This document shows positions 6,451 through 9,017 of a stretch of 9,017 nucleotides of DNA, in pieces. Numbering within the stretch: the stretch's first letter is position 1; each line of letters opens with the position of its first letter. The translations under genes and the position numbers were made by a program. Origin of the DNA: an uncultured Peptococcaceae bacterium (GTDB taxonomy: Bacteria > Bacillota > Peptococcia > Peptococcales > Peptococcaceae). The notes below the pieces were generated by a model. The model saw only the letters and a program-made list of their open reading frames with translations, was not told where the DNA came from and did no database searches. Where the stretch lies: positions 1 to 9,017 of the forward strand of contig CABQBF010000107.1 in the NCBI GenBank assembly GCA_902462325.1, given 5' to 3'.

Positions 6451-7330
6451 GGGGCGCGCCTCCCTTCTTCTTGCCTGTATGCACCAACAACACAGCTAAG
6501 AACAAAATTGCAGTAATCAGTTTCATATCCACTGCCTGCATTCCCAATGCGATAGCACCGGCGTAGCAGGCTTTATAAATAATCGCGCCGACAATTGCTG
6601 CAGTAGTCCCTTTTATGAAACCTAAATTTTTGAATAGATTGGTCCCGATGATAACTGCCGCCAAACCTAACACGATGGAGCCGGGGCCCATGCTAACGTC
6701 AAAAAAACGCTGCTGCTGGCATAACACCGCGCCAGAAAGCGCTACTAACCCATTGGCCAAAACCAGCCCCAAAATCTTTACTTTGCCTTGGTCTTCCGCC
6801 AACGCAGTGACAACCTGATGATTATCCCCAGCGGCATAAAGTAAAAAGCCGGACTTGGTGTTTAAATACCAATCCATCAACAACTTACACAGGATAATTA
6901 ACAACGCGCTTATGAGTACTGTCCGATAAGGCTGCAGAGCCGCCGGCAGCAGAGCGGCAACACCGCTGTTAAAGATGGTATCCTCATTAAAAATAGGTAA
7001 GTTAGACTTGCCGCCAGCAATGTGAATGTTGATACTATATAAGGCTGTCATGGTAATAATCCCCGATAATAAATCCCGTACTTTACACTTTACATGAATG
7101 ACACCTGTGGCCAATCCTGCCACTGCACCGGCGACAAAAGCCAACACCAATGCCAGCCACGGATTGATACCGTTTGTAATCATAATCGCCGCCACTGCAG
7201 CTCCCATCGGGAAGGTTCCATCCACTGATAAATCGGGAAAATCCAAAATCCGATAAGTAATGTAGACGCCCAACGCCAAAATACCGTATATAAACCCTTG
7301 CTCTAAAATGCCAAGCAAAACATCTATCAT
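6443..7330 (-). CDS. trpY: ABC transporter permease (tryptophan importer, TrpY-like)
   Basis: Integral membrane protein forming the transport channel, 295 residues with about eight or nine hydrophobic helices. It belongs to the LivH/BPD_transp_2 permease class, COG4120 type. The motif DFPDLSVDGTFPMGAA (30-45) after the first helix is characteristic of these permeases, as is MGPGSIVLGLAAVIIG in the second half. The C-terminus is short and basic (HTGKKKGG). The start is ATG 7330, seven bases after AAAGGAGA (7338-7345). A 115-base gap containing a perfect hairpin separates it from the binding-protein gene, while it overlaps the ATPase gene by eight bases. Permease and ATPase are thus tightly coupled and the binding protein is set apart, as expected if the latter is needed in excess. 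Confidence 0.93.
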   Translation of the reverse strand: MIDVLLGILEQGFIYGILALGVYITYRILDFPDLSVDGTFPMGAAVAAIMITNGINPWLALVLAFVAGAVAGLATGVIHVKCKVRDLLSGIITMTALYSINIHIAGGKSNLPIFNEDTIFNSGVAALLPAALQPYRTVLISALLIILCKLLMDWYLNTKSGFLLYAAGDNHQVVTALAEDQGKVKILGLVLANGLVALSGAVLCQQQRFFDVSMGPGSIVLGLAAVIIGTNLFKNLGFIKGTTAAIVGAIIYKACYAGAIALGMQAVDMKLITAILFLAVLLVHTGKKKGGAPRA

Positions 7331-7371
7331 TGCAAAATCTCCTTTTCTCCAACTTTTATGTAAACGTCAAG

Positions 7372-7398
7372 GCAGACTGTACAAATGGTACAGTCTGC
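7372..7398 (-). other. Perfect intercistronic hairpin between trpX and trpY
   Basis: GCAGACTGTAC (7372-7382) and GTACAGTCTGC (7388-7398) form an 11-bp stem without mismatch and a five-base loop, extendable by three pairs past a bulge. In minus-strand RNA no U-run follows, so it is not a standard terminator. Its place after the binding-protein gene suggests an RNA-stability or processing element that raises trpX over trpYZ (inference). Confidence 0.7.
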
Positions 7399-7445
7399 AC
7401 TTTGCTTTTTGTATAGAATAAGTTCGTTCGCTCTTAGAATATTTT

Positions 7446-8465
7446 TTAGGCTTCATTGGTTACTTCACTTGCTTCTGTAACTTCCATGTCTTCTGGAACA
7501 GTCAACCCAAATTTGGCCAATACTTCGCTGTTTACAACGATATCATTGTCGGTAATTGTCTGATAAGGCATAGTGGTAATATCTGCACCGTTCAATACTT
7601 CTGCAGCCATTTGCCCAGTCATAATCCCTAATTTGTAATAATCAATATTGGCGGCGGCGGCGCAGCCCAGTTTTACCTGTTCAACTTCAGAGCCGAATAC
7701 TGGAATTCCTTTGGCATTTGCTTTATCTAAAATGGTTGTTAAGGATTGTACGACAGTATTATCGGTTAAGTTGGTCAGACAATCTACTTGGGTTAAAATT
7801 GCATCGGTTGCCATAGGAATATCGGCCGTAGCTGTAACGCCTTTGGTTACTAAAGTGAAATCATAATCTTTTACGATTTCTTCTAAGCGGGCAATGTTAG
7901 AAACAGAGTTGGCTTCGCTGGTGCAATATAATACGCCAATGGTTTTGGCTTCTGGCATCAGTTGACGAATCATTGCTACTTGTTCTTCTAACGGCAGCAA
8001 GTCGGAAGTGCCGGTTACGGCCATTCCAGCACCGTTTTCTTCTGTGGCCAAACCTGCGGCTACCGGATCAGAAATAGCGGTATAAATAACGGGAATTCCC
8101 TTTGGTTCTGCCACATTGTAAGAAGCCTGGGCCGATGGAGTTGCAATGGCGCAAATCAGATCAACACCATTAGATACCTGACTTTGCGCAATCTGATTGG
8201 CGATGCCAGGATCAGAGTTGGCGTTCGAGAAGTCAAATTCTACATTTTTGCCTTCCTCAAAGCCAGCCTGCCGCAAGCCTTCAATAAAACCTTCCCGGCA
8301 GTTATCCAATGAACCGTGATCGGCAAACTGATTAATCCCTATGGTATAAGTTTTATCCGCATCTGCTTCGCCACCGTTTTTTTGTCCACCGCAGCCTGTT
8401 ACCATCATACCCATGCAAGCTGCCAAAGATAACACAACGCCTAATTTTTTCATATTTTTTTTCAT
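7446..8465 (-). CDS. trpX: Lipoprotein substrate-binding protein of ABC importer (TrpX-like)
   Basis: Extracytoplasmic receptor that captures the substrate and delivers it to the permease. 339 residues. The signal peptide has lipobox VTGC (Cys25), followed by a short Gly/Lys linker. The mature part has the two-lobe fold of the ABC_sub_bind family (COG2984): YTIGINQFADHGSLD opens lobe one, IGVLYCTSEANS opens lobe two, and VDCLTNLTDN and PVFGSE lie in the later strands. Characterised relatives bind tryptophan (streptococcal TrpX) or tyrosine (a Clostridioides difficile lipoprotein). The UGG specifier of the upstream T-box favours tryptophan here. The start is ATG 8465, preceded by AAGGAGAG (8475-8482) with nine bases between; the ATG four codons further in lacks a good site. 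It is the first gene of the operon, with the T-box leader directly upstream. Confidence 0.94.
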   Translation of the reverse strand: MKKNMKKLGVVLSLAACMGMMVTGCGGQKNGGEADADKTYTIGINQFADHGSLDNCREGFIEGLRQAGFEEGKNVEFDFSNANSDPGIANQIAQSQVSNGVDLICAIATPSAQASYNVAEPKGIPVIYTAISDPVAAGLATEENGAGMAVTGTSDLLPLEEQVAMIRQLMPEAKTIGVLYCTSEANSVSNIARLEEIVKDYDFTLVTKGVTATADIPMATDAILTQVDCLTNLTDNTVVQSLTTILDKANAKGIPVFGSEVEQVKLGCAAAANIDYYKLGIMTGQMAAEVLNGADITTMPYQTITDNDIVVNSEVLAKFGLTVPEDMEVTEASEVTNEA

Positions 8466-8511
8466 GATACAATTCTCTCCTTTTTTATTATTTGAATATA
8501 TTTTTTATCGT

Positions 8512-8544
8512 CTATTTCATCAATTTGCACCAGTCTTCAATCAT
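8512..8544 (-). CDS. Possible 10-residue leader peptide MIEDWCKLMK
   Basis: A complete ORF of ten codons plus TAG lies between the T-box terminator and trpX. ATG 8544 is preceded by AAAAAGGGGA with eight bases between the GGGG core (8553-8556) and the start, comparable to real genes here. It contains one Trp and one Cys codon. It ends 47 bases before the trpX start. It could tune translation or RNA stability according to charged tRNA-Trp, or be chance. No conservation data are available. Confidence 0.35.
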   Translation of the reverse strand: MIEDWCKLMK

Positions 8545-8574
8545 AAAACCATCCCCTTTTTCTCAATGAGCAAC

Positions 8575-8610
8575 AAAAAAGCACTTATCCCTCTGAAAGG
8601 GACAAGCGCT
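8575..8610 (-). terminator. Regulated terminator of the T-box leader
   Basis: A 13-bp stem (8598-8610 with 8580-8592, two G-U pairs) and a five-base loop are followed by six U (8575-8580) in minus-strand RNA. The stem begins about 10 bases after the conserved T-box core, so it should compete with the antiterminator. Confidence 0.93.
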
Positions 8611-8843
8611 ATCAGCTCCTGCGGTACCACCCAATTTAACCTTACGGTTCACTCTTTTCATACACCAACATGTATGCTTCCTTTGTAACAGGTGAAGCTC
8701 CCGTCAACGCCTACTATCAGTTCGGGTTGCCCTCATAAGCCCATTCCATACAACCTGTTATACTGTGATTGCACCATCCACAGCTCTCTAAAATAACAGC
8801 CTTTGTATCTACTCTTCTTACTCAACGGTTTCTCTATATCATG
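8575..8843 (-). promoter_or_regulatory. T-box riboswitch, Trp (UGG) specifier
   Basis: Leader RNA that senses uncharged tRNA and permits transcription of the importer operon. In minus-strand order: a lower stem I with GTTG/CAAC and TAAG/CTTA pairs; a specifier loop with AGTA (8810-8813) facing GAA (8744-8746), followed by the triplet TGG (8741-8743) and a purine; an upper stem ATACAA/TTGTAT (8803-8808 with 8748-8753); the conserved AGAGAGCTG (8781-8789) and GGTGCAA (8769-8775) of the distal stem I; a stem II region closed by CCCG/CGGG; and the T-box core GGGTGGTACCGC (8621-8632) before the terminator. The specifier register follows the usual GAA-codon-purine layout. Reading one base earlier would give ATG (Met), which I consider less likely. 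The downstream TrpXYZ-type genes support tryptophan. Confidence 0.93.
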
Positions 8844-8849
8844 TTTAAT

Positions 8850-8878
8850 ATAATATGCGATTGCCGTTCTTTTGTCAA
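8850..8878 (-). promoter_or_regulatory. Promoter of the T-box/trpXYZ operon
   Basis: TTGACA (8873-8878), a 17-base spacer and TATTAT (8850-8855) on the minus strand. Transcription should start near 8843. The A-rich sequence directly upstream of the -35 box (8881-8896) could serve as an UP element. Confidence 0.9.
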
Positions 8879-8892
8879 CTGTTTTTTCTAAA

Positions 8893-8920
8893 TTTTATGG
8901 CGAATTTATACGCCGTAAAA
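8893..8920. other. Imperfect palindrome upstream of the T-box promoter
   Basis: TTTTATGGCG (8893-8902) and CGCCGTAAAA (8911-8920) form a 10-bp dyad with one wobble around an eight-base AT-rich centre. The outer ends are T-run then A-run, the reverse of a terminator on either strand. It lies 15 bases upstream of the -35 box, so an operator or activator site is possible. Confidence 0.4.
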
Positions 8921-8974
8921 TCATCTATTCTAATGTTCCGAAACAACGTGACCACACAACATGCCGCAAGCACC

Positions 8975-9003
8975 AAAAAAGAGGCCTCACATCGGAAGGC
9001 CCC
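8975..9003 (-). terminator. Terminator of a minus-strand gene beyond the right edge
   Basis: A 7-bp GC-rich stem (8997-9003 with 8981-8987, one G-U pair) and a nine-base loop are followed by six U (8975-8980) in minus-strand RNA. It marks the end of an upstream transcription unit whose gene lies outside the window. Confidence 0.8.
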
Positions 9004-9017
9004 GTCAAACCCATACA

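Noticed and set aside
6451..6458. Eight-base palindrome GGCGCGCC before the ATPase start
   Set aside because: It falls in the spacer between the ribosome site and GTG at the permease end and is probably coincidental.
7400..7445. Internal promoter before trpY
   Set aside because: A TATACA box is present but without an acceptable -35 box; the gap is better explained by the hairpin.
8741..8744. Methionine (AUG) specifier for the T-box
   Set aside because: It needs a one-base shift from the usual GAA-codon-purine layout, and the downstream transporter family is of the aromatic amino acid type. It is kept only as an alternative.

Overview
The window looks like a chromosomal segment of a low-to-moderate GC Bacillota (Firmicutes) bacterium, probably an anaerobe of the Clostridia or Negativicutes type. 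The pointers are a T-box riboswitch, AGGAGG-type ribosome binding sites, lipobox signal peptides, consensus TTGACA/TATAAT promoters, ComEA, a small 2x[4Fe-4S] ferredoxin and a gut-type tannase-family esterase. The exact genus cannot be read from the sequence. I see no insertion sequence, prophage, CRISPR array or replication origin.

Layout. (1) 65-1634, plus strand: a lipoprotein alpha/beta hydrolase of the tannase/feruloyl-esterase type, split by an apparent one-base insertion near 992, followed by a strong terminator. Everything after it is on the minus strand. (2) 1866-2278: a small ferredoxin with an odd His/Gln heptad N-terminus, its own consensus promoter and a terminator. (3) 2403-2876: a MarR-family regulator with three 10-bp direct repeats upstream. 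(4) 3022-3281: a two-gene tRNA operon (Cys-GCA, then Leu-UAA) with a perfect consensus promoter and a strong hairpin terminator. (5) 3290-5306: a two-gene unit of a large lipoprotein of unknown function and comEA, overlapping by 14 nt. (6) About 5307-5676: mostly empty intergenic DNA. (7) 5677-8878: a three-gene ABC importer operon of the TrpXYZ type (lipoprotein binding protein, permease, ATPase) preceded by a complete T-box leader. (8) 8975-9003: the terminator of a minus-strand gene lying beyond the right edge.

How the parts work together. The ABC operon is the best-understood unit. A strong promoter (8850-8878) transcribes a T-box whose specifier codon reads UGG (Trp), so uncharged tRNA-Trp should prevent termination at 8575-8610 and switch on the importer. 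Family identity and specifier agree on tryptophan as substrate. Two further elements are less usual. One is a 10-codon ORF with its own ribosome binding site and one Trp codon, between the T-box terminator and trpX. The other is a perfect hairpin without a U-run between trpX and trpY, which may adjust the ratio of binding protein to membrane components. The MarR regulator and the ferredoxin are adjacent but have separate promoters.

I did not find a clearly new system. The best leads are the layered control of the tryptophan importer, the His/Gln-repeat ferredoxin next to MarR, the repeats upstream of the lipoprotein-comEA unit, and the broken esterase.
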